Source: Cryobacterium sp. (GTDB taxonomy: Bacteria > Actinomycetota > Actinomycetes > Actinomycetales > Microbacteriaceae). From it: 64,000 nt of DNA. Positions 27,103-36,562 of the stretch are shown here, in pieces. The DNA lies in NCBI RefSeq assembly GCF_026786305.1, contig NZ_JAJAYI010000061.1, positions 1-64,000 of the forward strand, in the 5' to 3' direction. A model generated the notes under the pieces. That model saw only the letters and a program-made list of their open reading frames with translations. It was not told where the DNA came from and searched no databases. Numbering within the stretch: position 1 is the first letter of the stretch; each line of letters begins with the position of its first letter. The translations under genes were made by a program, and so were the position numbers.

Positions 27103-27882
27103 ATGTCCAAGCGCATCGAAGTTGCCGACCTCAACGTGTACTACAGCAACTTTCTGGCCGTCGAGGGTGTCAACCTCGTCATCGAGCCCCGCTCGGTGAC
27201 GGCACTGATCGGGCCGAGTGGCTGCGGCAAGTCCACGTTCATTCGTACGCTCAACCGTATGCACGAGGTCATTCCCGGTGCCCGCGTCGAGGGTGAAGTG
27301 CTCATCGACGGCAACAACCTGTACGGTCCCGGTGTGGACCCGGTGCTCGTGCGCCGTCAGGTCGGCATGGTGTTTCAGCGCCCCAACCCGTTTCCGACCA
27401 TGTCGATCCAGGACAACGTACTGGCCGGCGTGAAGCTCAACAACCGACGCATATCGAAAACGGATGCCGACGACCTCACCGAAAAGGCCCTCCGCGGCGC
27501 CAACCTGTGGAACGAGGTCAAGGATCGCCTCGCGCGCCCCGGCTCGGGCCTCTCGGGCGGGCAGCAGCAGCGACTCTGCATTGCCCGCGCCATTGCGGTC
27601 GAGCCCGACGTGATTCTGATGGACGAGCCGTGTTCGGCGCTCGACCCGATCTCGACACTGGCCATTGAGGACCTCATTGATGAGATGAAGAGCGACTACA
27701 CGATCGTGATCGTGACGCACAACATGCAACAGGCCTCGCGCGTGTCGGACCGCACCGCGTTCTTCAACATTGCGGGCACCGGCAAGCCGGGCAGGCTCAT
27801 CGAGTATGACGACACGACGACGATGTTCTCGAACCCGAGCGTGCAGGCGACCGAAGACTACGTGTCCGGGCGTTTCGGGTAG
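27103..27882 (+). CDS. pstB: Phosphate ABC transporter ATPase PstB
   Basis: A 259-residue ATPase with Walker [10 protein letters not shown] (about 38-46), Q-loop [12 protein letters not shown], signature [13 protein letters not shown], Walker [17 protein letters not shown]-loop VTHNMQQA and the PstB-type ending [10 protein letters not shown]. It powers phosphate import through PstCA and may signal to SenX3 via PhoU. GAAAGGGACTC precedes the ATG. It is the last gene of the operon and convergent with the amidohydrolase. Confidence 0.95.
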   Translation: MSKRIEVADLNVYYSNFLAVEGVNLVIEPRSVTALIGPSGCGKSTFIRTLNRMHEVIPGARVEGEVLIDGNNLYGPGVDPVLVRRQVGMVFQRPNPFPTMSIQDNVLAGVKLNNRRISKTDADDLTEKALRGANLWNEVKDRLARPGSGLSGGQQQRLCIARAIAVEPDVILMDEPCSALDPISTLAIEDLIDEMKSDYTIVIVTHNMQQASRVSDRTAFFNIAGTGKPGRLIEYDDTTTMFSNPSVQATEDYVSGRFG

Positions 27883-27926
27883 CGGTTCCGGCACGCTTGG
27901 GCGCGCCGTTCTTGGGCGCAGGCGGC

Positions 27927-29396
27927 TCAGTGCGCCAGGAGTGCGTCGCCGTGCGTGACGCGACCGGCCAGGAGCGTCGCTGCCACGGGCATCCGTTCGA
28001 AGGTGGCGTCGGAGACTGTGAGCGGGTCGCCGTCGAGCACGGCGAGGTCGGCCACGTCGCCGACGCGCAACCGGATGCGTCCGCGGGCTGAGGCGGCGAG
28101 TGCCTGGCCACGGGTGATGACCTGGTCGGGGCGCCAGGGTTCGCGGCCGTCACTGCGGGCCCGAGACGACGCGGCCGACATGGCCGTCCAGGGGTCGAGT
28201 GGCGCGACGGGGGCGTCGGATCCGAACGCGAGGGTGGCGCCGGCGTCGAGCAACGAGCGCAGCGCGAAGACGCGGTCGGCGCCGGCGGCCCACATCAGTT
28301 CCACCGCGTCCCGGTCGTCGAGCGCATGCTCCGGCTGCACGCTCGCGGTGACGCCGAGGCGGGCGAAGCGGGCGAAGTCCTCGGTCTGCAGAAACTGGGC
28401 GTGTTCGATGCGGCCGGTGACCTGCGCGCGATCGAAGGCGTTGAGCGCGACCGTGTTGGCCGCATCGCCGATGGCGTGCACCGCCGGCAACAGCCCGGAT
28501 TCTTTGGCGGCGAGGAGAATCTCGGCCAGCTCGTCTTCACTCACGGTGAGTACGCCGTGCCCGCCGACCGGGTATTCCTCGACGCAGAATGCCGTGCGGG
28601 TGTTCAGTGAACCGTCGATGAGCAGCTTGAGCGGCCCGACCGTGAGCAGGCCGCGGGTGCCTCGGATGCGGTCGCCCGTGCGCATTCGCTCAGCACGGGC
28701 CCGGTCGAGATCGGCGAGGTAGATGCCGGCGTCGATTCGTAGGGCGTCGAATCCGTCGGTGATGCGGCGCTGCCAGACGTCGCGGTTCCAGGTCATTTCG
28801 AAGTCGACGACGCCGACGACGCCGCGGGCGGCTGCCCGCGTTCCGGCAGAGGCGGCCAGCGCGTCGACCGTGGTGTCCGGTAGCTGGCCGAGCGCGATTG
28901 TCAGGGCGAAGGCGGCTTGCTCGCGCAGCAGGCCGGTCGAATCGACCGGCACACCGAAGCGCCAGGCGGCCGCGCTGTTGAGCCAGACACAGTGCAGGTC
29001 GTGACTGATCAGGGCGGTCGGATGCCCCTGCGTCACCTCATCGAGATCGCGTAGGCTTGGCGCGTCGGCCCAGATCGCATCGCGAAATCTGACTCCGATC
29101 AGCGGGCTCGTTCCCGCGGCTGCTGTGATCTGCGCGCGCACGAGTTCGAGCGCCTCGCGCGCCGATGCGGCCACGGAGAGGTCGAATCGGCCGCCGGCGA
29201 GCGCCCACTGGGTGGCGTGCACGTGTTCGTCCCAGAGCCCGGGGATGAGGGTGCGGCCGTCGAGGTCGACGTGGGGGGCATCCGTTGGTACCGGGCCGGC
29301 GGGTGCGATCTGCGTGATGACGCCGTCGGTGATCTGCACGTCGGAGACGGTGGTGTCGCCGGGCTGCGTGACAGAACACAGAACGAGATCGGGCAT
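27927..29396 (-). CDS. YtcJ-like amidohydrolase
   Basis: A 489-residue metal-dependent hydrolase of the amidohydrolase superfamily. It has GLWDEHVHATQWA with the HxH metal motif (about 58-60), a conserved region with VHAIGDAAN, and the late FGSDAPVAPLDPW with the catalytic Asp. The YtcJ/NfdA group hydrolyses N-substituted formamides or related amides; the true substrate is unknown. It lies at the far end of the catabolic cluster but is 460 bases from the previous gene, so it may have its own promoter. Confidence 0.83.
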   Translation of the reverse strand: MPDLVLCSVTQPGDTTVSDVQITDGVITQIAPAGPVPTDAPHVDLDGRTLIPGLWDEHVHATQWALAGGRFDLSVAASAREALELVRAQITAAAGTSPLIGVRFRDAIWADAPSLRDLDEVTQGHPTALISHDLHCVWLNSAAAWRFGVPVDSTGLLREQAAFALTIALGQLPDTTVDALAASAGTRAAARGVVGVVDFEMTWNRDVWQRRITDGFDALRIDAGIYLADLDRARAERMRTGDRIRGTRGLLTVGPLKLLIDGSLNTRTAFCVEEYPVGGHGVLTVSEDELAEILLAAKESGLLPAVHAIGDAANTVALNAFDRAQVTGRIEHAQFLQTEDFARFARLGVTASVQPEHALDDRDAVELMWAAGADRVFALRSLLDAGATLAFGSDAPVAPLDPWTAMSAASSRARSDGREPWRPDQVITRGQALAASARGRIRLRVGDVADLAVLDGDPLTVSDATFERMPVAATLLAGRVTHGDALLAH

Positions 29397-29857
29397 GGTA
29401 CGTCTTTCGATCGAGGGCCGGCACGAGTAGCCGCCGCCCCAGCAACCCTACAACCGCGTGGAGTCGTCGGCCCGTCGGCCAGCATTGCTCGCTGGCGGGT
29501 TCGGCGAGCTGAACGGACGGATTGGGCACGGCCCACAGGTGTTCGATTCGCTCACGGCACTCCTTCGAAAAGCGCGCACGTGTCAGAACGAGTGCCGCGA
29601 GCGATAACCAGCCACCAGACGGGCCCGGCCGGTGCGCCGTGAGCAGGTCGCCACCCACCAGCGGCTGGTTGAAGAATCGATTGCGCTGCGCGCCGGACGG
29701 CGCGTGGCACGTGAGAAAGGTTTGCCTGACGCGCCCGGACACGGTCGTGCTGACCCGGCGGAGGGCGGCCACCGTGCGCTCGGCCTGCACGCTGGTGGCG
29801 GGCCGTACGACGATGAAAATGCAGATGACGCGTTGCTCGGGCTAGAGGTACGCCCGA
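29397..29857. other. 461-base gap, no convincing gene
   Basis: On the minus strand one frame stays open from about 29839 into the amidohydrolase gene with fairly coding-like third positions (AERTVAALRRV, RNRFFNQPLVGGDLL), but it never closes before that gene and matches no family I know. It may be a decayed gene. The only start with a clear ribosome site belongs to the small frame at 29448-29555. Confidence 0.5.
29448..29555 (-). CDS. Possible 35-residue Cys-containing peptide
   Basis: A GTG frame with a strong GAAGGAG five bases upstream encodes VSESNTCGPCPIRPFSS and on, ending in TAG 51 bases before the amidohydrolase start. A CGPC dithiol-like motif is present. It could be a leader peptide for the amidohydrolase or chance. 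No homology recognised. Confidence 0.25.
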   Translation of the reverse strand: MSESNTCGPCPIRPFSSPNPPASNAGRRADDSTRL

Positions 29858-30217
29858 TCAGCGGGACGGGCCAGCGACCAAAGGCTGCCGTGCCAGGTGC
29901 AGCCCGAGGGTGACAACGCGCGCCGCAAGGCCGCCGGGCTCCTCAGCCAGCGCCCGTACCTTGAGCGCCTGCTGAAGCACTGCCCCCCTGCGGTCGAAAA
30001 GGGCGATCCAGATATCGGCCACCGTATAACACAGCGAGATCGAGCCCGTGGCACTGGTCACCGACCATCCCGCGGCGAGCGCCGCAATGTGGCGTGCGCC
30101 GGGAAGGCCCGCACACACGGCGGTCATGGTCTGCGCCACCAGAATTCGATTTCTGAGGGTGTTCTCGTTGCCCATCACCGGGTCGGGGTAAACCGTCGTA
30201 CCGCACGCTCCGCACAT
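29858..30217 (-). CDS. Small conserved-looking protein with N-terminal CxxC
   Basis: A 119-residue protein beginning MCGACGTTVYPDP, a CxxC motif right at the N-terminus that could bind a metal. A helical region follows (NRILVAQTMTAVCAGLPG, AALAAGWSVTSATG), then CYTVADIWIALFDRRGAVL. TAGGAACC lies nine bases before the ATG, and the gene starts 31 bases after the upstream dehydrogenase stop, as part of the leftward catabolic group. I do not recognise the family with certainty and assign no function. Confidence 0.6.
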   Translation of the reverse strand: MCGACGTTVYPDPVMGNENTLRNRILVAQTMTAVCAGLPGARHIAALAAGWSVTSATGSISLCYTVADIWIALFDRRGAVLQQALKVRALAEEPGGLAARVVTLGLHLARQPLVAGPSR

Positions 30218-30248
30218 TTTCTGGTTCCTACCTGACTGATGGTCCGAG

Positions 30249-30968
30249 TTACTGCATCACGTCGCCGGAGTTCGGCCCGAGGGTCTGCCCCACATACAGG
30301 TTTCCTCCCGGCTCGCTCGCGAGCAGTAGCGCTGTGGGGGCAACTTCCGCTGCACTGCCGAATCGTCCGAGCGGCAGTTCAGCCCGCTTGGCGATCTTCC
30401 ATTCTTCGGAGATGCCCTGCACGAGCGGGGTCTCTATCGGGCCGGGAGCGATGCTGTTGACGAGCACGTTGTCGCTGGCAACTTCAAGCGCCAGCGATTT
30501 CGTCAAGGCCACGACCCCGGCCTTGGCCGCTGAATAGTGGCTCAGTCCGGTGCCACCCTTGATGGCGAGCTGGGAGGCGATATTGATGATGCGGCCCCAT
30601 TTCTGTTGGCGCATCTCCCCCACCACCTCCCGGCAGCACAGGAACACCCCGGTGAGGTCGACCGACAAGGTCTCGTTCCACATCGCGAGCGTCATGTCCT
30701 GCAGCCGTGACTCGGTGAGCAGCCCCGCACTGTTCACCAGAATGTCAATGGTGCCGAGCCGTTGGCGAGCAGTTCCGAAGGCCGCGCGCACGCTGTCTTC
30801 CTGCGACACGTCGACGCTGATCGCGTCTATGCCGGTGCCCGCGCGATCGAGTACCACCACGCGGTCGCCGTTAGCGACAAACGCTTCGGCGATCGCCCGT
30901 CCGATTCCACTACTGCCGCCGGTAACGACGACTCCGCGGCCGGTCGCCGCGCGATGTTGCTCGATCAT
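30249..30968 (-). CDS. SDR family oxidoreductase (first)
   Basis: A 239-residue short-chain dehydrogenase with NAD(P) motif TGGSSGIGRAI (about 17-27), NSAGLL, catalytic Ser in NIASQ, and YSAAKAG with Tyr and Lys. The C-terminus (GQTLGPNSGDVMQ) replaces the common VDGG end. An acidic residue at the end of beta-2 (VVVLDRAG) suggests NAD. It lies 13 bases after the second SDR gene. It probably oxidises or reduces an intermediate of the pathway encoded by this cluster. Confidence 0.85.
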   Translation of the reverse strand: MIEQHRAATGRGVVVTGGSSGIGRAIAEAFVANGDRVVVLDRAGTGIDAISVDVSQEDSVRAAFGTARQRLGTIDILVNSAGLLTESRLQDMTLAMWNETLSVDLTGVFLCCREVVGEMRQQKWGRIINIASQLAIKGGTGLSHYSAAKAGVVALTKSLALEVASDNVLVNSIAPGPIETPLVQGISEEWKIAKRAELPLGRFGSAAEVAPTALLLASEPGGNLYVGQTLGPNSGDVMQ

Positions 30969-30981
30969 TTCTGTTCCCGTC

Positions 30982-31746
30982 CTACGCTCGCATCTTCACG
31001 GTGAGTCCGCCGTCAACGATGAGGGATTGCCCGGTGACGTAACCGGCCTGCGAGGAGGTGAGGAACGCGATGACGCTGGCCACTTCGGCCGGTGTACCCA
31101 CGCGACCCCAGGGAATGTCATTGCCGGCCCGGGCGAGGCCGTCAGGTCCAAGTGAATTCACCGGGTCGAGTGACTGAGGGGTTTCGATGAGTCCGGGAAT
31201 CACCGCATTGGCGCGGATGCCCCGTGGCCCGAGTTCAACAGCCACACTGCGAATCAGACCGAGCACACCGGCTTTCGCCGCCGCGTAGTGGGCGTGACCC
31301 TCCCACCCGTATACCGCGCCGGCGATCGAGGAGACCGCCACCATGGCACCACCCTCAGTCATACGTACGGCTCCGGCGCGCAGTGTGCGCAGCACACCGG
31401 TGAGGTCGACATCGAGCATGTCGGTCCAACGGGTATCCGTCATCTCGGCGAGCGATGAATTACGCAGGATCCCCGCATTGGCGACGGCGTAGTCAAGGCG
31501 CCCGTACTCGTCGACCGCTCGTTGGGCGAAAGCGTCGACGGATGCCGTGCTTCGCACGTCAACCTCGTGCACGACGGCTTGGCCACCGACGGCGTGCACC
31601 AGCCGCAGTGTTTCTTGCGGGTCGTGTGGGTCGCCCGGAAAAGTGCCGACGATACTGCGCACTCCCGCCCCGGCGTAGTGCACGGCGAGAGCCCGGCCGA
31701 TGCCGCTAGCGGCTCCGGTGATTATGGCGACGCGAGGCTCAAGCAT
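30982..31746 (-). CDS. SDR family oxidoreductase (second)
   Basis: A 254-residue short-chain dehydrogenase with [11 protein letters not shown] (about 11-21), NAGILRN, catalytic Ser in VSSIAG, YAAAKAG, and the family end [14 protein letters not shown]. Similar to but distinct from the SDR encoded next to it. It overlaps the end of the MFS gene by eight bases, so it is translated from the same message. Substrate unknown. Confidence 0.86.
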   Translation of the reverse strand: MLEPRVAIITGAASGIGRALAVHYAGAGVRSIVGTFPGDPHDPQETLRLVHAVGGQAVVHEVDVRSTASVDAFAQRAVDEYGRLDYAVANAGILRNSSLAEMTDTRWTDMLDVDLTGVLRTLRAGAVRMTEGGAMVAVSSIAGAVYGWEGHAHYAAAKAGVLGLIRSVAVELGPRGIRANAVIPGLIETPQSLDPVNSLGPDGLARAGNDIPWGRVGTPAEVASVIAFLTSSQAGYVTGQSLIVDGGLTVKMRA

Positions 31747-33145
31747 GCTGGGCTTTCAGCTCGGTTTCCGGCTGGATAGCAAGGGGAGCTTCTGCCATGG
31801 GCTTGGCGGCGAACATCAGCACACCTGAAATAAGGGTGCCGAGGGCGCCGACCCAGAGCGCGGCGGTTCCCGTGTTGGATCCGGCGGCGACGGCGGTAAA
31901 TAGCGCGCCGCCGACAACGATTCCGGGCTGGCTCATCGCGCCGATGAACGCCGTGCCGGTGGCGCGACAGCTCACCGGGTAGCACTCGGCCATGAAGTAC
32001 TGGATAGCCGCGTACGGGCCCACCAGGAAGAAGAGACCAGCACCAAAGCTCGCGACGATGGTCACGGGGCTGTCGGCGAGGGGACTCAACATAATGGTGA
32101 AGGCGACCGATGCGAGGATCCAACCGCTGATGATGGTGCGCTTACGACCGATCTTGTCACCGAGCCACCCGTGAAACACGTAGCCGAAGTAGGCGAGAGC
32201 GTTGATGATAATGAGCATCCAGAAGGCATCGGAGAGTTCCACACCCTTGGCATTCTTGAGTACGGAGCTTCCCAAAATGCTGAAGATCATGATGCCCATG
32301 AAGTTGAAGATCCAAGCGAGCGAGAACACGATCGTGTTGCGGCGCAGCTTCGGCCCCCAGATGAGCTTGAGCGGTGCGGTCGACGAGTGCTCGACGCCGT
32401 ACGACCCGGCGAGCAGGTGGGCTTCTTCGGTGCGCCCGGCCTTGTCGAGTCGGGTGAGTTCACTGTGGAGTTCGAACTGGGGAGTTTCCTTGAGCTTGCG
32501 TGCGATGGCCCACACAATGAGTGCTGCGGGGATGGTGGCCATCAGATACAGGGCACGCCAGCCGAAGGTCGGGAGAAAAGCCAAGGCAAGCGCACTCGCG
32601 AGCAGGAAGCCCAATGGCCAGCCGCCCTGAATAAAGGAGTAGCTGAAGCCCGGGCGCTTGCGCTTCTTCTCGTCTTCCGTGACCTGGTACACCTCGTTCA
32701 TGTAGGTCGCGTTGACGGCCTGTTCGGAGAAACCCAGACCCCCAAAGGATCGCACGATCACGAGCAACCCACTGCTCAGGAAAGCCATCCCAGTGGGGAT
32801 GATTGCCGTGAGACCGGAAACGATTGCCGTGCCACCGACGGTGACCATCATGCCCTTGCGTCGCCCGAGGCGGTCGATGACCGGGCCGACGCCAAAGCAG
32901 ACGATCGCGGTTCCGACTGCGATCCAGGTATTGATCGCGTAGGCTTCCGGCGCGGTCCAGCCGAAGGATTCCTGCATGGCAGGTAGGAGCGTGCCGAACA
33001 AGCCGTAGTCAAAGACGGCAACGGTCCAGGCCAGGAGCGCAAGAATCGTGGCGGTGCGGGTCTGCTTGACGGTGAACGAGGGAAAACGACGTTTCTCGTT
33101 GACGGTCGGCGCCGTGAGATCGAGGGTGGGGGATTTCAGTTTCAT
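31739..33145 (-). CDS. MFS transporter, sugar/acid porter type
   Basis: A 468-residue permease with twelve predicted membrane helices and the MFS motifs [10 protein letters not shown] (loop 2-3) and GDKIGRKRT (loop 8-9), plus the central cytoplasmic loop rich in charged residues (about 205-250). It resembles the aromatic-acid/sugar porter branch. It should import the substrate degraded by the neighbouring enzymes. The gene overlaps the deacetylase stop by four bases (ATGA) and the next SDR by eight. Confidence 0.87.
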   Translation of the reverse strand: MKLKSPTLDLTAPTVNEKRRFPSFTVKQTRTATILALLAWTVAVFDYGLFGTLLPAMQESFGWTAPEAYAINTWIAVGTAIVCFGVGPVIDRLGRRKGMMVTVGGTAIVSGLTAIIPTGMAFLSSGLLVIVRSFGGLGFSEQAVNATYMNEVYQVTEDEKKRKRPGFSYSFIQGGWPLGFLLASALALAFLPTFGWRALYLMATIPAALIVWAIARKLKETPQFELHSELTRLDKAGRTEEAHLLAGSYGVEHSSTAPLKLIWGPKLRRNTIVFSLAWIFNFMGIMIFSILGSSVLKNAKGVELSDAFWMLIIINALAYFGYVFHGWLGDKIGRKRTIISGWILASVAFTIMLSPLADSPVTIVASFGAGLFFLVGPYAAIQYFMAECYPVSCRATGTAFIGAMSQPGIVVGGALFTAVAAGSNTGTAALWVGALGTLISGVLMFAAKPMAEAPLAIQPETELKAQHA

Positions 33146-34032
33146 GCGGAGGTGACCTTTCGGGGGGAGCGGGCGAGAAACGAATCTGCAATCTGGTCGA
33201 AGGTGTTCCAGCTGACTCCTGCATAGGAGTTGAAATGCTCGATGAGGCGCTCAAGCATGAGGAGCACCTGCGGGCGTCCGGAGACGTCGGGGTGGATCGT
33301 CATCGTGAAGACGGCCTGATCCATTTCGCGGTAGACCCAGTCAAACTGGTCTTTCCACATTTGCTCGATGTCGCGAGGATTCACGAAACCGTGCGAGTTC
33401 GGGGCGGCCTTGATGAACATCATGGGTGGCAGGTCATCGAGGTACCAGTTGGCGGGAATCTCCACGAGGTCGGTCGGGGTGCCGCGCACGAGCGGCTCCA
33501 TCCAGGTCTGGGCGTTCTGGGCGTAGTCGATCTTTTTCCAGCTGTCACCGACGCGCACGTAGTACGGCTCGAAGTCCTTGTGCATGAGCGAGTGGTCGTA
33601 CTTGATGCCGCGTTCGAGCAAAATTTCGTTCGTCACCGACGAGAACTCCCACCACGGGGCGACATACCCCGTGGGGCGGCGTCCCGAGACGTTTTCGATC
33701 AGTTCGATGGATCGGTCAAGGATTGTGGTCTCCTGTTCGCGGGTCATCGCGATCGGGTTCTCATGGGAGTAGCCGTGCACGCCGATCTCGTGGCCTGCCG
33801 CAACGATCATGCGGGTGAGCTCGGGAAAAGTCTCGATGGAGTGACCCGGAACGAACCACGTGGCGGGCAAGTCGTACTTGTCGAACAGGCGGATGAGACG
33901 AGGACCACCGACCTCGCCGCTGAACATGCCGCGGGAGATGTCGCACGGGGAGTCTTCGCCGCCGTAGGAGCCGAGCATGCCGGCGACGGCGTCGACGTCC
34001 ACTCCAAATGCGACCTGGATATCTTTTTTCAT
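33142..34032 (-). CDS. Polysaccharide deacetylase-fold hydrolase, cyclic imidase/PgdA type
   Basis: A 296-residue NodB-fold hydrolase. The metal site is seen as FGVDVDA (D12, D14) and GVHGYSHE (two His four apart); YVAPWWEFS and the late [14 protein letters not shown], with another conserved His, complete the site. This layout matches the group that contains H. pylori PgdA and bacterial cyclic imidases and allantoinase-like PuuE proteins rather than secreted chitin deacetylases; there is no signal peptide, so it acts in the cytosol. With asparaginase next door, a ring-opening of an imide or similar cyclic amide is plausible but inferred. The ATG follows GAAAGG. Confidence 0.82.
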   Translation of the reverse strand: MKKDIQVAFGVDVDAVAGMLGSYGGEDSPCDISRGMFSGEVGGPRLIRLFDKYDLPATWFVPGHSIETFPELTRMIVAAGHEIGVHGYSHENPIAMTREQETTILDRSIELIENVSGRRPTGYVAPWWEFSSVTNEILLERGIKYDHSLMHKDFEPYYVRVGDSWKKIDYAQNAQTWMEPLVRGTPTDLVEIPANWYLDDLPPMMFIKAAPNSHGFVNPRDIEQMWKDQFDWVYREMDQAVFTMTIHPDVSGRPQVLLMLERLIEHFNSYAGVSWNTFDQIADSFLARSPRKVTSA

Positions 34033-34051
34033 GACCGTGCCTTTCGTTGAA

Positions 34052-35089
34052 CTAGCAAATTTGTGCGGACTTGGTGTTTGCTGCCCCATACAGGGCAAAG
34101 GCGTGGGCGATCTCGTCATGGTCGTGGTCGAGGTGCAACAGCAGGCTGAGCAGAATCATCGATTGCGAGGGCCGCAGGAAGCCAGCGGGGAGCGCGCCGG
34201 CCGCGACGAGGTCTCGTCCTCCGCCGGCGCCGTAAACCGGGATGACCGGGCCGGCACTCACCCGAGTGCTCGTCACAACGACGGTGCCGCGCGCAGTGGC
34301 CGCGGCGACGGCGGAGCACAGGGCGGGGTTGGCGTTGCCGCTGCCCGTCGCTTGCAACACGATTCCGCTGGCCCCGGCAGAAACGGATGCCCGCAGCAAG
34401 ATTCCGTCAGCCCCCGGGTAGGCAGACACCACGTCGACGCGCTTGGCCTCGCGGAGAGGGCGGAGAGGAAGGGGAAGCGGGGGCATCCGCTGTTCATGGC
34501 GGGTGATAACGACATCACCGGTCGCGGTCAAAAAACCGACCACACCAAAGTCTGGGTTGGTGAAAGCATCCAGCGCGAAGGTCTGTGCCTTACGCACACC
34601 GCGTGCGGGAAATATCTCGCCGGCGAAAACGATCAGCGCTCCCAAGCCCGCTGCCGCGGGTGATCCCGCGACCGCGATTGCATCGGCGAGGTTGCCGGGA
34701 CCGTCGGGTTCAGCGGCGTCGGCGGATTTCTGCGCCCCGGTGAAGACCACCGGGCTCACGTCGTCGTGGGTGAGATCGGCCAGGTAGGCGGTCTCTTCCA
34801 TCGTGTCAGTGCCGTGAGTGACGACCACCCCTCGCACCGATGGATCGGAGAGGGCGATCTTGATCTGCGCGCAGATCGCGATCATGTCGACGAGCGTGAG
34901 CAGGTATGACCCCTCGCAGACGACGTCAACGACCCGCACGGGGTAGGCCGGAGCTGCGGCCAAACCACGGAGAACTTGCGCCCCTCCGTCGGCGGCGACC
35001 GCGGCACCGTCTTCAGCTGAGCGGGCTCGCGACGAGATAGTTCCCCCGGTCGCCAGCAACACCACGTGGGTACCGGCACGATCTGTCAT
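34052..35089 (-). CDS. L-asparaginase-like amidohydrolase
   Basis: A 345-residue type I/II asparaginase fold. The first catalytic Thr is in LATGGTISS (T near 14), the second triad in [13 protein letters not shown]. No signal peptide, so it is cytosolic. It would hydrolyse a side-chain amide of asparagine or an analogue to release ammonia. Start at 35089 follows GGAG seven bases upstream; a longer frame reaching into the operator region is rejected. It is the first gene of the leftward catabolic operon and divergent from the LacI regulator. Confidence 0.87.
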   Translation of the reverse strand: MTDRAGTHVVLLATGGTISSRARSAEDGAAVAADGGAQVLRGLAAAPAYPVRVVDVVCEGSYLLTLVDMIAICAQIKIALSDPSVRGVVVTHGTDTMEETAYLADLTHDDVSPVVFTGAQKSADAAEPDGPGNLADAIAVAGSPAAAGLGALIVFAGEIFPARGVRKAQTFALDAFTNPDFGVVGFLTATGDVVITRHEQRMPPLPLPLRPLREAKRVDVVSAYPGADGILLRASVSAGASGIVLQATGSGNANPALCSAVAAATARGTVVVTSTRVSAGPVIPVYGAGGGRDLVAAGALPAGFLRPSQSMILLSLLLHLDHDHDEIAHAFALYGAANTKSAQIC

Positions 35090-35108
35090 TTTTTCTCCGA
35101 AGGTCGAT

Positions 35109-35124
35109 ACCCAAACGATTGGGT
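35109..35124. promoter_or_regulatory. Operator O1 for the LacI-family regulator
   Basis: ACCCAAACGATTGGGT, an imperfect palindrome with the central ACGA/TCGT of LacI-type sites, 20 bases before the asparaginase start. It is the exact reverse complement of the core of the site at 35196-35211. Confidence 0.8.
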
Positions 35125-35143
35125 TCTTGATGTAAGAGTAATT

Positions 35144-35154
35144 ACCCAATGTTT
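35144..35154. promoter_or_regulatory. Possible auxiliary half-site
   Basis: ACCCAATGTTT matches the left half of the 16-bp operators (ACCCAATCGTTT) with one base missing. It lies between the two full sites and may be a weak third site or a relic. Confidence 0.4.
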
Positions 35155-35193
35155 CGGCCGACTGCACGCTTCGTTGCGGGTAAGTATCGTTTG

Positions 35194-35213
35194 CTACCCA
35201 ATCGTTTGGGTAG
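35194..35213. promoter_or_regulatory. Operator O2 for the LacI-family regulator
   Basis: CTACCCAATCGTTTGGGTAG, a 20-bp palindrome apart from the two central-flanking bases. Its centre is 87 bp from the centre of O1, close to eight helical turns, which suits a looped tetramer. The right half overlaps a possible -35 (TTGGGT) for the regulator gene, followed 18 bases later by TAGAAT, suggesting autoregulation. Confidence 0.85.
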
Positions 35214-35301
35214 TGAGGTGTTCAAACTATAGAATGGGATCAACGGGCCCGTCAAGCTTCGTATCCGGTTTTCTCGGATAATTGAAACTGGAGACAGCGA
35301 A

Positions 35302-36339
35302 ATGACAGACATCAGACCGGGGTCCGTCACCCTGAAAGACCTGGCCGCCGAACTTGGCCTACACCCGTCGACCGTGTCGCGGATCCTGCATGGGAAAGCC
35401 GACGCGGCGCGGGGCGCCGCCGCGCCGGCTACGGCTCAACGCGTGCGTGACCTGGCCAAGAAGGTGGGGTACTCCCCCGATCCCCAAGCCACGAGCCTGC
35501 GCACACGGCGCACACACCTTCTCGGAGTCATCGTTCCGCGGCTTTCCGACCTCGTGCTTGCGGTCATGTACGAAGGCATCGACGAGGCAGCAGACGACGC
35601 CAACTACTCCACGTTCGTCATGAACTCCCGTGACGATACAGCGATACAGCGGCGCAAGATGGAGATCATGCTCTCTCGGCGGGTAGACGGACTCATCATC
35701 GGTGACGCGCATCTCGACGGCGACATTCTCACTGACCTCACCGAACGCAAAGTGCCTTTCGTGCTCATGAATCGCGCCGTGCCCGGTTTTGCATCAGCCA
35801 CCTGCGATGACACCCTCGGTGGGGCGCTGGTGGCGCAGCACCTGTGGGACCAGGGCCACCGCGTTGTTTCCGTCATCGCCGGTGAACCCTATGCCAGCAC
35901 TGCGGTCGATCGAACGCACGGCTTCGTCTCCCGGTTTCGCGCGCTCGGGGGCACGATCCCCGAGAGCGCCATCGTGTGGTCGCGCTTCGACACAACGGGC
36001 GGGCGTACCGCAGCAGATGGCATTCTTCGCGACGAAGATCGTCGACCCAGTGCGATCTTCGCGGTCAACGACTTCGCGGCCATCGGTGCCATGGGAGCGG
36101 CAAATTCTCACGGGTTACTCGTGGGCCGGGATGTGGCAATTGTTGGGTTCAATGACACGTCTCTGGCCGCGCAACTTCCCATCGCACTGTCGTCAGTGAG
36201 GTCGCCGATGCTTGACATCGGCCGAGTCGCCGTGAAGCTGCTCCTCCGGGTGATAAACGGAGACGCCGTAGAGTCGGTTCAACTCACTCCTGTCCTGTGC
36301 GTGCGGGACAGCAGTGATTTTGCGTGGGCGGCGTCGTAG
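35302..36339 (+). CDS. LacI family transcriptional regulator
   Basis: A 345-residue regulator with an N-terminal helix-turn-helix (VTLKDLAAELGLHPSTVSRIL, hinge GYSPDPQATSLRT) and a periplasmic-binding-like ligand domain (LLGVIVPRLSD, DGLIIGD, AIFAVNDFAAIGAM, VGFNDTSLAAQL). It probably represses the divergent asparaginase-deacetylase-MFS-SDR operon until a pathway substrate binds. GGAG precedes the ATG. The two palindromes in the divergent region are its likely sites. Confidence 0.9.
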   Translation: MTDIRPGSVTLKDLAAELGLHPSTVSRILHGKADAARGAAAPATAQRVRDLAKKVGYSPDPQATSLRTRRTHLLGVIVPRLSDLVLAVMYEGIDEAADDANYSTFVMNSRDDTAIQRRKMEIMLSRRVDGLIIGDAHLDGDILTDLTERKVPFVLMNRAVPGFASATCDDTLGGALVAQHLWDQGHRVVSVIAGEPYASTAVDRTHGFVSRFRALGGTIPESAIVWSRFDTTGGRTAADGILRDEDRRPSAIFAVNDFAAIGAMGAANSHGLLVGRDVAIVGFNDTSLAAQLPIALSSVRSPMLDIGRVAVKLLLRVINGDAVESVQLTPVLCVRDSSDFAWAAS

Positions 36340-36562
36340 GAATAGACGAAGGAATAGTCGAAAGAGTAAACGACGCGATGCTCCTCCGGGATGCGACACA
36401 ACAAGGCTGAGCCTTCGTGGTACTCGAGCTGTTCGGGCTTGCCGATTCCCGACAGGGAACACGGCGTGCGGTCATGATGAGTGCGTTGACGCGCTTCAGT
36501 GCGGCCCTGTCGGTGGATCGGCAATCGTCCCAGCCGTCCGATGTGAAGGTGAGGGCGAACAC
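36340..36562 (-). pseudogene. YoeB/Txe-type toxin remnant
   Basis: Two minus-strand frames together spell a decayed YoeB: the first reads LTFTSDGWDD then STDRAALKRVNALI, the second SGIGKPEQLEYHEG and CRIPEEHRVVYSF. Intact YoeB has W-x-DYxYWQxTD before the RxxLKRINxLI helix and GIGKPExLK...SRRINxEHRLVY. Here about five codons after WDD are lost and the frame shifts before GIGKPE. No intact YefM antitoxin is next to it. It lies between the LacI regulator and the P-loop kinase gene. Confidence 0.6.
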
